In this document: piece by piece, positions 1 through 7,853 of the stretch
Layout: every line of letters begins with the position of its first letter
Position numbering within the stretch: position 1 is the stretch's first letter
Source of the DNA: an uncultured Ruminococcus sp.
GTDB taxonomy: Bacteria; Bacillota; Clostridia; Oscillospirales; Acutalibacteraceae
Direction: 5' to 3'
DNA length: 64,000 bases
NCBI GenBank assembly: GCA_902785425.1
Contig: CACZYP010000011.1
Location: forward strand, 37,028 to 101,027
Program-made: the position numbers and the translations under genes
Notes under the pieces: generated by a model
Databases searched by the model: none
What the model was told of the DNA's origin: nothing
The model's input: the letters and a program-made list of their open reading frames with translations, nothing else

Positions 1-131
1 AGGAGCCTCGGGCGAAACCGCTCGATATCTCCGTCGATAACAAGGCGGATATCTCTTGCGGCGTGATGGTCGATATCACCCGAAAGCAGAGCGGTAAGCT
101 CGCCGCAGTCGAAGATCGTTTTTACGTTCAT
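1..131 (-). CDS. Hypothetical protein, N-terminal part only
   Basis: A minus-strand reading frame starts at ATG (131-129) and runs off the window edge, giving 43 codons beginning MNVKTIFDCGELTALLSGDI. A strong AAAGGAGG ribosome site lies just upstream (about 138-145), which supports the start. The visible part has no signal peptide or membrane segment and I do not recognise the family. It is divergent from the sugar transferase gene, so the roughly 147-bp gap between them should hold both promoters. A role in the same polysaccharide locus is possible but is only inferred from position. Confidence 0.6.
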   Translation of the reverse strand, partial: MNVKTIFDCGELTALLSGDIDHHAARDIRLVIDGDIERFRPRL

Positions 132-268
132 TTTGCTTGCCTCCTTTAATGTGTCATGAAACCTTTACCGAAGTTTTCCCAAAGCCGTTTTAGGTTTGTG
201 GGGTTCATTTAAGTTGATGTTATTTTACCGCAGGCAAGGCGAATAATTGCACGAAAAATGCTTACAAC

Positions 269-272
269 GGAG
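269..272 (+). promoter_or_regulatory. Ribosome binding site deciding the sugar transferase start
   Basis: GGAG at 269-272 stands 6 bases before the ATG at 279, while the upstream in-frame ATG at 258 has no purine-rich site before it. The 279 start is therefore preferred, which trims seven residues. Confidence 0.6.
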
Positions 273-278
273 AAAATC

Positions 279-965
279 ATGCTTCTTCCAAAATATGAAA
301 CGCTGCCCGACGCTTTTAAAAACGATGAGGTCAGGCGTTATTACGATATTCTGAATAAAAAAAAGGCGAGCCTCTTTTTCAAAAGGCTCTTTGATATATT
401 GTTTGCCGTTATATTGACGGTAATACTGCTGCTTCCCATGGGGATAATAGCAACAGCGGTAAAGACCGACTCGCAGGGGCCTGTTTTTTTCAGGCAAAGA
501 CGAGTTACAGCGGGCGGAAAGGTCTTTCGGATATTCAAATTCCGGACGATGTGCGTTAATGACAATGCTAAGAACGCTCAGGTAACGAGCGGCTCCGACA
601 GCCGTATAACCCGTGTCGGACATATGCTCCGAAAGCTTCGACTTGATGAGCTGCCGCAGCTTTTCAATGTTATTACGGGCGACATGACCTTTGTGGGAAC
701 ACGTCCCGAGGTCGAGCGTTACGTTGAAAAATACACGCCCGAAATGTATGCCACGCTTCTGATGCCTGCCGGCATCACGTCTATGACGAGCATACAGTAC
801 CGTAACGAAGAGGAGATACTTGAAAAGGCAGACGACGTCGAAAAGGCGTACATCGAAGAGATACTGCCCGAAAAGATGAAGTATAACCTCGAATACATCG
901 AGAAATTTAATGTTTTTTACGACTTCTATATAATGCTTCTGACTGTTGTCAAGGTGTTTTTGTGA
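279..965 (+). CDS. Bacterial sugar transferase (undecaprenyl-phosphate sugar-1-phosphate transferase type)
   Basis: A 228-residue member of the bacterial sugar transferase family, which moves a sugar-1-phosphate from a UDP-sugar to a polyprenyl phosphate at the inner face of the membrane and starts exopolysaccharide or surface glycan repeat units. One hydrophobic segment lies at about residues 38-61, followed by family motifs FFRQRR (70-75), FRIFKFRTM (83-91), DELPQLFNVI (123-132) and VGTRPEVERY. The length fits the short single-membrane-segment (PglC-like) class rather than the long WcaJ class. The next gene is an O-antigen-ligase-like polymerase, so this looks like the end of a polysaccharide cluster continuing outside the window. 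The sugar specificity cannot be read from the sequence. Confidence 0.88.
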   Translation: MLLPKYETLPDAFKNDEVRRYYDILNKKKASLFFKRLFDILFAVILTVILLLPMGIIATAVKTDSQGPVFFRQRRVTAGGKVFRIFKFRTMCVNDNAKNAQVTSGSDSRITRVGHMLRKLRLDELPQLFNVITGDMTFVGTRPEVERYVEKYTPEMYATLLMPAGITSMTSIQYRNEEEILEKADDVEKAYIEEILPEKMKYNLEYIEKFNVFYDFYIMLLTVVKVFL

Positions 966-1028
966 CGAAACGTCGAGCGCTGCCTGATCTATCAGGTTTG
1001 CGCATCACGCCCGAAAGGTGGTGAAACG

Positions 1029-2498
1029 GTGGAGCAAAGCAACAGTCAAAAAACAGACCTGCGAGACAACACCTCGGTGTTTCGTGTTGCGTTTGTTATA
1101 GATCTGATCCTTTGTCAGATAGGGTATATCACGATACCTGCGATAGTATCGGCGGCGTTTATCTTCATTTGGGGAATATCGCTGTTCTTTCGCAAGAGAG
1201 TGTACACTCTCGATATCAAAAAAGTAAACTACTTCGGCTGGCTGCTTGCGTTCATCGGCACCAATATCCTGACGGTAGCGATACAAGGCTACGACAGGGG
1301 CTTTTGGGAAAGTGCAGGGATGCTTGTAAATATGCCGATAATATTCTTCCTGCTTTACGGCGTTCACGCCGAAGCTGCTGACGTTGCGGGCAGGAAGAAA
1401 ATATATAAAGAATTGTATGTATTGTGCAAGATAATGATGTGGCTGTCGTTTGTTATAAACGTGCTGAGCCTTATATCGCTTTACATGGTCGGGCGCAGTA
1501 TTTCGTATTACTTCGGCTATCTTGTCGTTTACGAAAACAGATTCACAGGGCTATACTACAACCCGAATCTGATGGCGTTCACATCGTTCTGCGCAATGTT
1601 CTGCTGCCATATACTGTGGCAGGGAGATTTTTACGAAAAAACATCGGGCAAGCCGCTCACAAAGCTTAAAAGGGTGCCGATCTTCATTTCGGCAGGGCTT
1701 AATCTTGCCGTTATATTTCTGACGGATTCAAACGCAACGGTGCTTATAATCGTGTGCTACACCGTCATATATATATGTTACCGTTTATTCGGCGGCAGAG
1801 ATATAAAGCTCGGCTTTGCGGTAAAAAGAGCGGCGGCGCTGCTTGCTTTGCTTGTTCTGCTCGGAGGCGGCGTGTTTGTTGCACGAACGATAGTTCAGAC
1901 GGGCACTACGCAGACTATGGTAAGCCACGAAGAGTCGAGCAACGTCTTTGAAGACAGCGATGATGAGCTTAACAAGATCACCTTCGAGCACCAGAACAAA
2001 AACCTCGACAGCGGAAGGATAAAGCTTTTCAAGCAGGGCATAAACGTTATCAAGCACCACCCGATATTCGGCGTGGGAAAGGGAATGATAACGAAATACG
2101 GAAACCGATACAACAACAATCAGATGAAGTACAGCGATTTCCACAACGGATATCTTACGGTGTTCGTCTGTTCGGGGCTTGTGGGCTTTGCATTGTTTAT
2201 CGGCTTTGCGATATGCCTCGGAAAGCGCATGGCGGACGATCTGTTCATGGTGCGCCCCGTAATAAAAAGCGATATATTCCCGTGCATGGCGGCGTTTATC
2301 GCTTCGTACTGTATCTACGCATTCTTTGAGCGCACACTTGTGTACGACCTGACCTTTATGGTCGAATTCTTCTGGCTCATACTCGGCTATGCATCGGTAT
2401 GCATGATCCGCTATGAGGGCGAAGATTACCATGTATGCGCTTTCAAAAGACACAAAAAAACGGAGAGCGAACCGGCAACGGCAAGCGAATCCGTATAA
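1029..2498 (+). CDS. O-antigen ligase / Wzy-like polysaccharide polymerase
   Basis: A 489-residue integral membrane protein with about ten or more hydrophobic segments and a large outside loop around residues 290-360. The loop holds a PIFGVGKGMI stretch and a following DFHNGYL motif, the usual signature of the Wzy_C/O-antigen ligase family, which joins lipid-linked glycan units outside the membrane. It starts with GTG at 1029, preceded by GAAAGGTGG. The C-terminal 25 residues are charged and cytoplasmic. It lies 63 bp after the sugar transferase and is probably co-transcribed with it. The family is diverse, so ligase versus polymerase activity cannot be decided. Confidence 0.8.
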   Translation: MEQSNSQKTDLRDNTSVFRVAFVIDLILCQIGYITIPAIVSAAFIFIWGISLFFRKRVYTLDIKKVNYFGWLLAFIGTNILTVAIQGYDRGFWESAGMLVNMPIIFFLLYGVHAEAADVAGRKKIYKELYVLCKIMMWLSFVINVLSLISLYMVGRSISYYFGYLVVYENRFTGLYYNPNLMAFTSFCAMFCCHILWQGDFYEKTSGKPLTKLKRVPIFISAGLNLAVIFLTDSNATVLIIVCYTVIYICYRLFGGRDIKLGFAVKRAAALLALLVLLGGGVFVARTIVQTGTTQTMVSHEESSNVFEDSDDELNKITFEHQNKNLDSGRIKLFKQGINVIKHHPIFGVGKGMITKYGNRYNNNQMKYSDFHNGYLTVFVCSGLVGFALFIGFAICLGKRMADDLFMVRPVIKSDIFPCMAAFIASYCIYAFFERTLVYDLTFMVEFFWLILGYASVCMIRYEGEDYHVCAFKRHKKTESEPATASESV

Positions 2499-2731
2499 TA
2501 GCTTGACACCATGATCAGTGTGGAGTTTGAGGAACTCGGATTCGCCGAGGTTCTCAAATTGAAAATGTAAAATGGAAAATTGCGGAACTCGGCTTCGCCG
2601 AGTTGTTTATAAATTTATTGTGAACAGCAGCTTTTGAGCAGTATGCTTTAACTCCACACTCCACATTTCACACTTCACACCGAACAGTGGGTCGTTAAGC
2701 AAAAACTATAATAAAAAGGAGAGAAATCCAA
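2499..2731. repeat. Intergenic heptad-arm element
   Basis: The gap holds two GC hairpins (GGAACTCGGATTCGCCGAGG, about 2530-2550, and AACTCGGCTTCGCCGAGTT, 2586-2604), a left arm of AATTGAA/AATGGAA-like units (about 2556-2582) and a right arm of CCACACT/CCACATT units (about 2651-2680). The arms are of different types, so this looks like a decayed or hybrid copy of the family described under findings. Confidence 0.6.
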
Positions 2732-3217
2732 ATGAAAAACCGTTTACTCGAGCTTTTGCAGGAAAATTGCAGATATACCGATGAGGAGCTTGCCGCTATG
2801 CTCGGCACAACTGCCGATGAGATCAAGGCGCAGATAAAAAGCTTTGAAGATGCAGGCGTTATAAGAGGCTACAATGCTCTTATCAACTGGGAAAAGGTTC
2901 CCGGTTCCGAGGCGAGAGCGCTCATCGAGCTGAGAGTTGCCCCGAAGAAGGACAAGGGCTTTGACGAGGTAGCAGAGAGGATCATGGCGTTTGAAGAAGT
3001 TGAGGGCGTTTACCTCATGGCCGGAGATTATGATCTGGCGGTTTTCGTCAAGGGCAAGTCGATACAGGATATCGCTATGTTCGTGGCAAGGAGACTTTCT
3101 CCGCTTGATTCGGTGCTTTCCGCCGACACGCACTTTATTCTCACAAAGTACAAGTCGAATATGATCGACATGCAGAACCTCGGTTCGGAAAAAGATGAAA
3201 GGGAATGTATGGTCTGA
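2732..3217 (+). CDS. Lrp/AsnC family transcriptional regulator
   Basis: A 161-residue protein with an N-terminal winged helix-turn-helix (residues about 1-50, LAAMLGTTADEIKAQIKSFE) and a C-terminal RAM ligand-binding domain (about 62-150, with GVYLMAGDYDLAVFVKGKS). Lrp/AsnC proteins usually sense amino acids and form oligomers on DNA. The ribosome site AAAAGGAG lies upstream of the ATG. It is followed at once by an aminotransferase gene, a pairing common in Clostridia, so it probably controls amino-acid turnover and that neighbour. The direction of control cannot be told. Confidence 0.9.
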   Translation: MKNRLLELLQENCRYTDEELAAMLGTTADEIKAQIKSFEDAGVIRGYNALINWEKVPGSEARALIELRVAPKKDKGFDEVAERIMAFEEVEGVYLMAGDYDLAVFVKGKSIQDIAMFVARRLSPLDSVLSADTHFILTKYKSNMIDMQNLGSEKDERECMV

Positions 3218-3246
3218 TCGGATCGGAGCTATACAGGTGCATAAAT

Positions 3247-4419
3247 ATGGATTATGATCGTTTTTTAAACAGTAAGATCAAGAATACGAAGCCTTCGGGT
3301 ATCAGAAAGTTTTTCGACATCGCAAGCGAGATGGAAAACGTTATTTCTCTTTCCGTTGGCGAGCCTGACTTCAAAACGCCCTGGCATATCCGTCAGGCAG
3401 GTATCGATTCGCTTGAAAAGGGCAAGACGTTCTATTCTCCGAACAGAGGCTTCACGGCTCTTCGTGAAGAGATCTGCACATACTTCAAGCGCCGTTTTGA
3501 CGTTGAGTATAAACCGGAGACCGATGTTCTTGTAACGGTAGGCGGATCCGAGGCTATTGATGCCGCTCTGAGATGTATTCTTGACGAGGGCGATGAGGTG
3601 CTTATCCCCGAACCGTCATTTGTTTGCTATGAGCCGCTATCAACAATGGCAGACGGCAAGCCGGTTATCATTGAAACTAAGGCTGAAAATGATTTCCGTC
3701 TTACTCCCGAAGAGATAGAAGAGAAAGTGACCGATAAGACGAAGCTTCTTATCCTGCCTTACCCGAACAACCCCACAGGCGCTTCGATGAGCCGTGAGGA
3801 TTACGAGGCTATCGCAAAGGTCATCGAGAAGCACGATCTGTTCGTTCTTTCCGATGAGATCTACGCAGAGCTTGCATACGGCGGAGCAAAGCCCGTTTCG
3901 TTTGCTTCTATCGAGGGCATGAAGGAGCGCACCGTTGTTATCAGCGGTTTCTCGAAAACATACGCAATGACAGGCTGGAGACTCGGCTATGCGCTCGGTC
4001 CGGCGGAGATCATCGCACAGATGACGAAGCTTCACCAGTACGGCATCATGAGCGCCCCGACTACTGCTCAGTACGCAGCTATCGAGGCTTTGAAAAACGG
4101 CGATCAGGATATCGAGTACATGCGTGAGCAGTACGACATGAGACGCAGGCTCATCGTTAAGGCTTTCAACGATATGGGTCTTACATGCTTTGAGCCGCTC
4201 GGCGCATTCTATGTGTTCCCGTGTATCAAGTCAACGGGTCTTTCGAGTGAAGAGTTTGCAGAGAAGCTTCTGTTTTCAAAGAGCGTTGCCGTTGTTCCCG
4301 GAAACGCATTCGGCGAAAGCGGCGAGGGCTTCGTGAGAGTTTCATACTCCTATTCGGTAGCGCACATCAAAGAAGCACTCAAACGCATCAAAGAGTTTTT
4401 GACAGAGCTTGAGAAGTGA
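3247..4419 (+). CDS. PLP-dependent class I/II aminotransferase
   Basis: A 390-residue cytoplasmic aminotransferase of fold type I that moves an amino group between an amino acid and a 2-oxo acid. Visible motifs are PNNPTG (about 173-178), SDEIYAEL (202-209) and SGFSKTYAMTGWRLG, where Lys237 is the expected PLP lysine. The open frame extends upstream to ATG 3205, inside the Lrp gene, but that start has no well-spaced ribosome site. AGGTG at 3235-3239 is well placed for ATG 3247, and homologues begin with similar MDYDRF-like residues. It is probably transcribed with the Lrp gene. Branched-chain or aromatic substrate cannot be told apart here. Confidence 0.9.
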   Translation: MDYDRFLNSKIKNTKPSGIRKFFDIASEMENVISLSVGEPDFKTPWHIRQAGIDSLEKGKTFYSPNRGFTALREEICTYFKRRFDVEYKPETDVLVTVGGSEAIDAALRCILDEGDEVLIPEPSFVCYEPLSTMADGKPVIIETKAENDFRLTPEEIEEKVTDKTKLLILPYPNNPTGASMSREDYEAIAKVIEKHDLFVLSDEIYAELAYGGAKPVSFASIEGMKERTVVISGFSKTYAMTGWRLGYALGPAEIIAQMTKLHQYGIMSAPTTAQYAAIEALKNGDQDIEYMREQYDMRRRLIVKAFNDMGLTCFEPLGAFYVFPCIKSTGLSSEEFAEKLLFSKSVAVVPGNAFGESGEGFVRVSYSYSVAHIKEALKRIKEFLTELEK

Positions 4420-4421
4420 TC

Positions 4422-4453
4422 AAAAAAGCAGGAGCACGGCTCCTGCTTTTTTT
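4422..4453 (+). terminator. Rho-independent terminator after the aminotransferase
   Basis: A nine-pair stem AGCAGGAGC/GCTCCTGCT with a three-base loop is followed by a T run. It begins a few bases after the stop codon. An A run on the other side could let it work on both strands. Confidence 0.9.
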
Positions 4454-4961
4454 AATGTGGAATGTGGAAAGTGGAATGGCGAATTACGGAGTCGCTCCGC
4501 TCCTGTTTTTAATTGACAATTGACAATTGACAATGGACAATTGCGGAACTCGGCTTCGCCGAGTTGGATCGTAATAGCTATCGCAAATCTACACTTCTTT
4601 GGCTGCCAAGTGATAAGTGTTAAGGAACCACTGAATAAATCACGCCCTACGGGCTGAGCACCCATCTTGCTTGCATATTTTCGTCATCTTGTACTCAACT
4701 CCCTTGAAATACGTCAGTATAGTCTCGGCTGCCGCCTCGGTTGGTGCTGTTGCCTTGCGGCAACGTCTGCCACCGGCAGACCGCACCCTGCGGCTTTTTC
4801 GTCCAATTTGCCTCAAAATCTGACTACGCAATATGGACACTTGATTTAATCAGTGTCTCCTTAAATATGCTAATATAAAATCAAGCACGAAGTGCTTCCG
4901 TCATTCCACACTCCACTTTCCACATTCCACACTAAATAACTTTCCACATTCCACACTAAAT
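4454..4961. repeat. Heptad-arm intergenic repeats interrupted by a MITE-like element
   Basis: From the left: an AATGTGG-type arm (4455-4480), a GAGTCGCTCCGCTCC hairpin (4490-4504), an AATTGAC-type arm (4509-4544), a GAACTCGGCTTCGCCGAGTT hairpin (4546-4565), an A+T-rich spacer, the MITE at 4620-4864, then an AAGCACGAAGTGCTT hairpin (4883-4897) and inverted CCACATT-type arms (4903-4961, partly duplicated). No protein-coding gene is seen. Confidence 0.75.
4620..4864. mobile_element. MITE-like element with about 23-bp imperfect terminal inverted repeats
   Basis: The left end TTAAGGAACCACTGA... (4620-4642) and the right end ...TCAGTGTCTCCTTAA (4842-4864) are inverted copies matching at 20 of 23 positions. 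The inside holds short hairpins (CGCCCTACGGGCTGAG; GTTGCCTTGCGGCAAC; GTCTGCCACCGGCAGAC) and no credible gene. A second copy begins at 63902, and right-end pieces occur at 17131-17162 and 18870-18892. It lies in the spacer of a heptad-arm repeat, so it probably inserted there. It is too small to encode a transposase and would need one supplied elsewhere. Confidence 0.7.
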
Positions 4962-4997
4962 AAAAGACCGACGAAGCGAGACTTCATCGGTCTTTTT
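4962..4997 (-). terminator. Terminator after the PadR gene
   Basis: On the minus strand an AAAAAGACCGATGAAG stem pairs with CTTCGTCGGTCTTTT around a short loop, ending in T residues just past the PadR stop codon. Confidence 0.8.
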
Positions 4998-5000
4998 GTG

Positions 5001-5351
5001 TTACTTCTGTGCGTCTTCGGTTTCTTGCAGACCGTCAAGTACCTTGCGTATTCCTTCATTGATATGCTTGTACTCCTCGGTGATGGAGTTGAGATACTCG
5101 ATACCCTTCGGTTCAAGGTGGTAGTACTTGCGCAGGCGCTTTCCGACGATCTCCATTCTGTCGGATACTACTCCCTTTTCGATGAGTCTGTAGAGCGTGG
5201 GGTAAAGCGAACCCTCGGGCATAACAAACTCATTGTCGCTTCTGGTTTTGAGCTCGTGTGCTATCTGGTAGCCGTACATGTCCTGGCTTTTCAGCAGATA
5301 GAGGATAAGAAGCTCGGATGTGCCTTTTTTTAGATTTTCTGAAATACCCAT
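5001..5351 (-). CDS. PadR family transcriptional regulator
   Basis: A 116-residue single-domain PadR protein: a winged helix (KGTSELLILYLLKSQDMYGY, then MPEGSLYPTLYRLIEKGVV and the wing KRLRKYYHLEPKG) and a C-terminal dimerisation helix. Members usually repress efflux or stress genes and often lie beside a DUF1700 membrane partner, but none is seen here: the gene stands alone. A strong promoter is visible about 165 bp upstream, so it has a long leader. Its targets are unknown; self-control is likely, as in most of the family. Confidence 0.9.
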   Translation of the reverse strand: MGISENLKKGTSELLILYLLKSQDMYGYQIAHELKTRSDNEFVMPEGSLYPTLYRLIEKGVVSDRMEIVGKRLRKYYHLEPKGIEYLNSITEEYKHINEGIRKVLDGLQETEDAQK

Positions 5352-5514
5352 AGCAGTCTCACTTTCGCATTCTGAAATAATGCTGTATCAGTATATATCA
5401 ATAATGCCTTGTTTTTTCACGTCGATCCCGGCGGGAAGATGTGTTGAAATGATTACCGCCGAAAACAAGGTGTGTTAAAAACGGCATAGATACCATATAT
5501 CAAAGCTTATGCTT

Positions 5515-5543
5515 ATTGTACTATAAAAAGTGTTGTTTGTCAA
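5515..5543 (-). promoter_or_regulatory. Sigma-A type promoter for the PadR gene
   Basis: On the minus strand TTGACA (5543-5538), a 17-bp spacer and TACAAT (5520-5515). The consensus -35 box and ideal spacing point to strong transcription, with a leader of about 155 nt before the ATG. Confidence 0.75.
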
Positions 5544-5617
5544 CATAGAAGCGCCGTAACAGGAAAAGAAACGTAAATAAATATAAGAATTTTTTATAAG
5601 TTTTTTTGAAAAAAGTA

Positions 5618-5646
5618 TTGACAAAACAGCGTCCGTCTGATATAAT
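5618..5646 (+). promoter_or_regulatory. Consensus promoter of the tRNA-Val gene
   Basis: TTGACA (5618-5623), exactly 17 bp, then TATAAT (5641-5646): full consensus in both boxes, as expected for a stable RNA gene. The tRNA starts 26 bp after the -10 box. Confidence 0.9.
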
Positions 5647-5672
5647 AACTACTGTCGTCAAGAGACTGACCC

Positions 5673-5748
5673 GGGAGCTTAGCTCAGCTGGGAGAGCATC
5701 TGCCTTACAAGCAGAGGGTCACAGGTTCGAGCCCTGTAGTTCCCACCA
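5673..5748 (+). tRNA. tRNA-Val (anticodon TAC)
   Basis: A 76-base cloverleaf with acceptor stem GGGAGCT/AGTTCCC (one G-T pair), D arm GCTCAGCTGGGAGAGC, anticodon arm TCTGC-CTTACAA-GCAGA with anticodon TAC, T arm ACAGGTTCGAGCCCTGT and an encoded CCA end at 5746-5748. A single-gene transcription unit between its own promoter and terminator. Confidence 0.96.
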
Positions 5749-5753
5749 AGATC

Positions 5754-5782
5754 AACCTGTCACGAAAGTGGCAGGTTTTTTG
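5754..5782 (+). terminator. Terminator after tRNA-Val
   Basis: AACCTGTCAC, a GAAA loop, GTGGCAGGTT, then a T run. It starts five bases after the tRNA end. Confidence 0.92.
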
Positions 5783-5898
5783 TTGTTTATTTATGTTTGG
5801 CTGAATTTCTTTAAAAGAAACTTTGCCCCTTTTATGGCAGCTAACGGGCTTGAACAGCTTGAAATTTGCCACAAAATGTATTATAATGTATAAGCGTG

Positions 5899-5964
5899 AT
5901 ACCGCAAAAACAGCCCCTCTGGGTGTGCTGTGTGCTCATATTTTGCACTGTATTTGTGCGGTAT
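5899..5964. repeat. Small inverted-repeat element with ATACCGCA ends
   Basis: A 66-bp unit beginning ATACCGCAAAAACAG and ending CTGTATTTGTGCGGTAT, so its ends pair. A related unit with ends CACCGCACAAATG and CATTTATGCGGTAT is found at 62881-62953. No reading frame. It lies upstream of the his promoter. Confidence 0.55.
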
Positions 5965-6022
5965 TGCCGAAGCAAAAGCAAAATTAGCAAAATTTTCTTA
6001 TATTATCATAGTAACACTTTAC

Positions 6023-6051
6023 TTGACTACTATAAGAAAGTATGCTAAAAT
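6023..6051 (+). promoter_or_regulatory. Histidine operon promoter with extended -10
   Basis: TTGACT (6023-6028), 17 bp, TAAAAT (6046-6051) with TGC just before the -10 box (6043-6045). The expected start of transcription is only about 35 bases before hisZ, which leaves no room for a T-box or attenuator leader, and no T-box core sequence is seen. Confidence 0.75.
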
Positions 6052-6092
6052 ATATATAGCAACAGTTCAAACTTTACAAAGGTGGTTTTTAA

Positions 6093-7217
6093 ATGAGCAG
6101 TATGATCGGCTTTGCAAATGAAGAGGCGGCTGTGATCGGTCTTAGCCGTATGTATAAGCAGTACGGTTTCCGACATTTTAAGATGAGCAAGTTTGAGGAG
6201 TACGACCTCTATTCGCAGAATAAGGATTTTCTTCTCGGCAGCTCCGTTATCACATTTACCGACACAAACGGCAGCCTTATGGCTTTGAAGCCCGACGTTA
6301 CCCTTTCAATAGTAAAAGGCTCGAACGATTCTTTCACAGAGCTTGAAAAGGTCTATTACAGCGAGAATGTCTACAGAGTAGACAAGGGTACGCATCGCTT
6401 CAAGGAGATCATGCAGCTCGGTCTTGAGTGCATAGGCGACCTTGATAATTATGCCGTAAGCGAAGTTATCATGCTTGCCAAGAAGAGCCTCGACGCTATC
6501 TGTGAAAGAAATATCCTCGATATTTCGCATATGGGCTTCCTTACGGGCATTCTTGAAAACGAGGATCTCTCACGCCGCAAGATGAACGTTCTTGTTGAGT
6601 GCATCCGCTCGAAGAACACTATCGAAACGGAGAACCGCTGCAAGGAGTTCGGCGTAAGCTTTGAAGCTGCAAATACGCTCAAAGCGCTCACAAGCATCTA
6701 TGGTCCGTTCGACCGCTGCATCGAGCAGCTTTCAAAGATCAGCATCAACGAATCGACTAACCGTGCAGTAGAAGAGCTTCGCAATATTTACGGCGTTCTC
6801 AAAGCGTGCGGCTTCGGTACGGGTGTTAACCTCGATTTCTCGATCGTAAACGACCTTGATTACTACAACGGCGTTATCTTCAACGGCTTTATCGACGGTG
6901 TTCCGAATGCTGTTCTTTCCGGCGGAAGATACGACAACCTTATGAAAAAGTTCGGCAAGAAGTCGGGTGCTGTAGGCTTTGCGGTATATCTCGATCAGTT
7001 TGCACGCCTTATGGCAAGCGATGAGGAGTACGATGCAGACGTTCTTCTCGTTTACGATAAAGACGCAGATCCCAAAACGGTAGCCAAAACGGTAAAAGAA
7101 TTCACGGCTGACGGCAGAAGCGTAAAAGCTCAGCGTTTTATGCGTGAAGGACTTAAATATAAAACGCTTGTTCGTGTAAGCGGTACGGAGGTAAAAACAG
7201 TTGAAGCAGATGATTAA
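6093..7217 (+). CDS. hisZ: ATP phosphoribosyltransferase regulatory subunit
   Basis: A 374-residue HisRS-like protein without tRNA-charging function. HisZ binds the short form of HisG and carries the histidine feedback site, so the complex controls the first step of histidine synthesis. Class II synthetase-like pieces are visible: GFRHFKMSKFEEYDLY near residues 24-40, TNGSLMALKPDVTLSI (motif 2 region), and VNLDFSIVNDLDYYNGVIFNGF followed by AVLSGGRYDNLMKKFG. It has an AAAGGTGG ribosome site and is the first gene of the his operon. Its TAA overlaps the start of hisG, and the 216-residue HisG lacks a regulatory domain, matching the need for HisZ. Confidence 0.93.
   Translation: MSSMIGFANEEAAVIGLSRMYKQYGFRHFKMSKFEEYDLYSQNKDFLLGSSVITFTDTNGSLMALKPDVTLSIVKGSNDSFTELEKVYYSENVYRVDKGTHRFKEIMQLGLECIGDLDNYAVSEVIMLAKKSLDAICERNILDISHMGFLTGILENEDLSRRKMNVLVECIRSKNTIETENRCKEFGVSFEAANTLKALTSIYGPFDRCIEQLSKISINESTNRAVEELRNIYGVLKACGFGTGVNLDFSIVNDLDYYNGVIFNGFIDGVPNAVLSGGRYDNLMKKFGKKSGAVGFAVYLDQFARLMASDEEYDADVLLVYDKDADPKTVAKTVKEFTADGRSVKAQRFMREGLKYKTLVRVSGTEVKTVEADD
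7187..7191 (+). promoter_or_regulatory. Ribosome binding site supporting a TTG start for hisG
   Basis: GGAGG at 7187-7191 is 9 bases before TTG 7201 but 18 bases before ATG 7210. Spacing favours TTG, which adds three residues (MKQ). Confidence 0.55.
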
Positions 7218-7851
7218 TGTTGCTCTGCCGAAGGGCAGACTCGGAGAAAAGGTACTTGATATTTTTGAAAAGGCCGGCTATTCCTGCCCCGCTATCCACG
7301 AACAGAACAGAAAGCTCATCTTTGAAAACGAAGAGACAGGCGTGCGCTATTTTTGGGTAAAGCCTTCCGACGTATCTATTTACGTTGAAAGAGGCGCAGC
7401 GGATATCGGCGTTGCAGGAAAGGATATCCTGCTTGAATACGAGCCGGACGTTTACGAGCTTTACGACCTTGACATCGGCAAGTGCAGAATGGCAGTTGCA
7501 GCCTGCAAGGGTTTCAGAGACAATACGGAGAGAACGCTCCGTGTAGCTACGAAGTTTTCAAACATCGCTCAGACATATTACGCAAAAAAAGGCAGAGATA
7601 TAGATATCATCAAGCTCAACGGCTCGATCGAGATCGCTCCCGTGCTTAAAATGAGCGACGTTATCGTAGATATCGTTGAAACAGGAACAACGCTCAAGGA
7701 AAACGACCTTGAGCCGATAGAAACTATAGTTCCCATCAGCGCAAGACTTATCTCAAACAAGGTAAGCTACAAGTTCAAGCATAAGGAGATCACCGAGCTT
7801 GAAAGAAAGATCGAAGAGTTCTGCAAGAATAAGAATTCGAAAGGAAAATAA
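7201..7851 (+). CDS. hisG: ATP phosphoribosyltransferase, short form
   Basis: Catalyses the first committed step of histidine synthesis, ATP plus PRPP to phosphoribosyl-ATP. The 216 residues cover only the catalytic part: INVALPKGRLGEKVLDIFEKAG at the N-terminus, a middle VERGAADIGVAGKDIL segment, and the PRPP-binding DVIVDIVETGTTLKENDL region near 155-173. There is no C-terminal histidine-binding domain, so this is the HisG_S type that needs HisZ, encoded just before it with overlapping ends. Start chosen as TTG 7201 on ribosome-site spacing; ATG 7210 is the alternative. Confidence 0.95.
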   Translation: MKQMINVALPKGRLGEKVLDIFEKAGYSCPAIHEQNRKLIFENEETGVRYFWVKPSDVSIYVERGAADIGVAGKDILLEYEPDVYELYDLDIGKCRMAVAACKGFRDNTERTLRVATKFSNIAQTYYAKKGRDIDIIKLNGSIEIAPVLKMSDVIVDIVETGTTLKENDLEPIETIVPISARLISNKVSYKFKHKEITELERKIEEFCKNKNSKGK

Positions 7852-7853
7852 AA

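Noticed and set aside
4640..4849. Small open frames on both strands (60-66 codons)
   Set aside because: They lie in the MITE and are not kept in frame in the other copies.
5606..5893. 95-codon plus-strand frame
   Set aside because: It reads through the tRNA-Val gene and its terminator.
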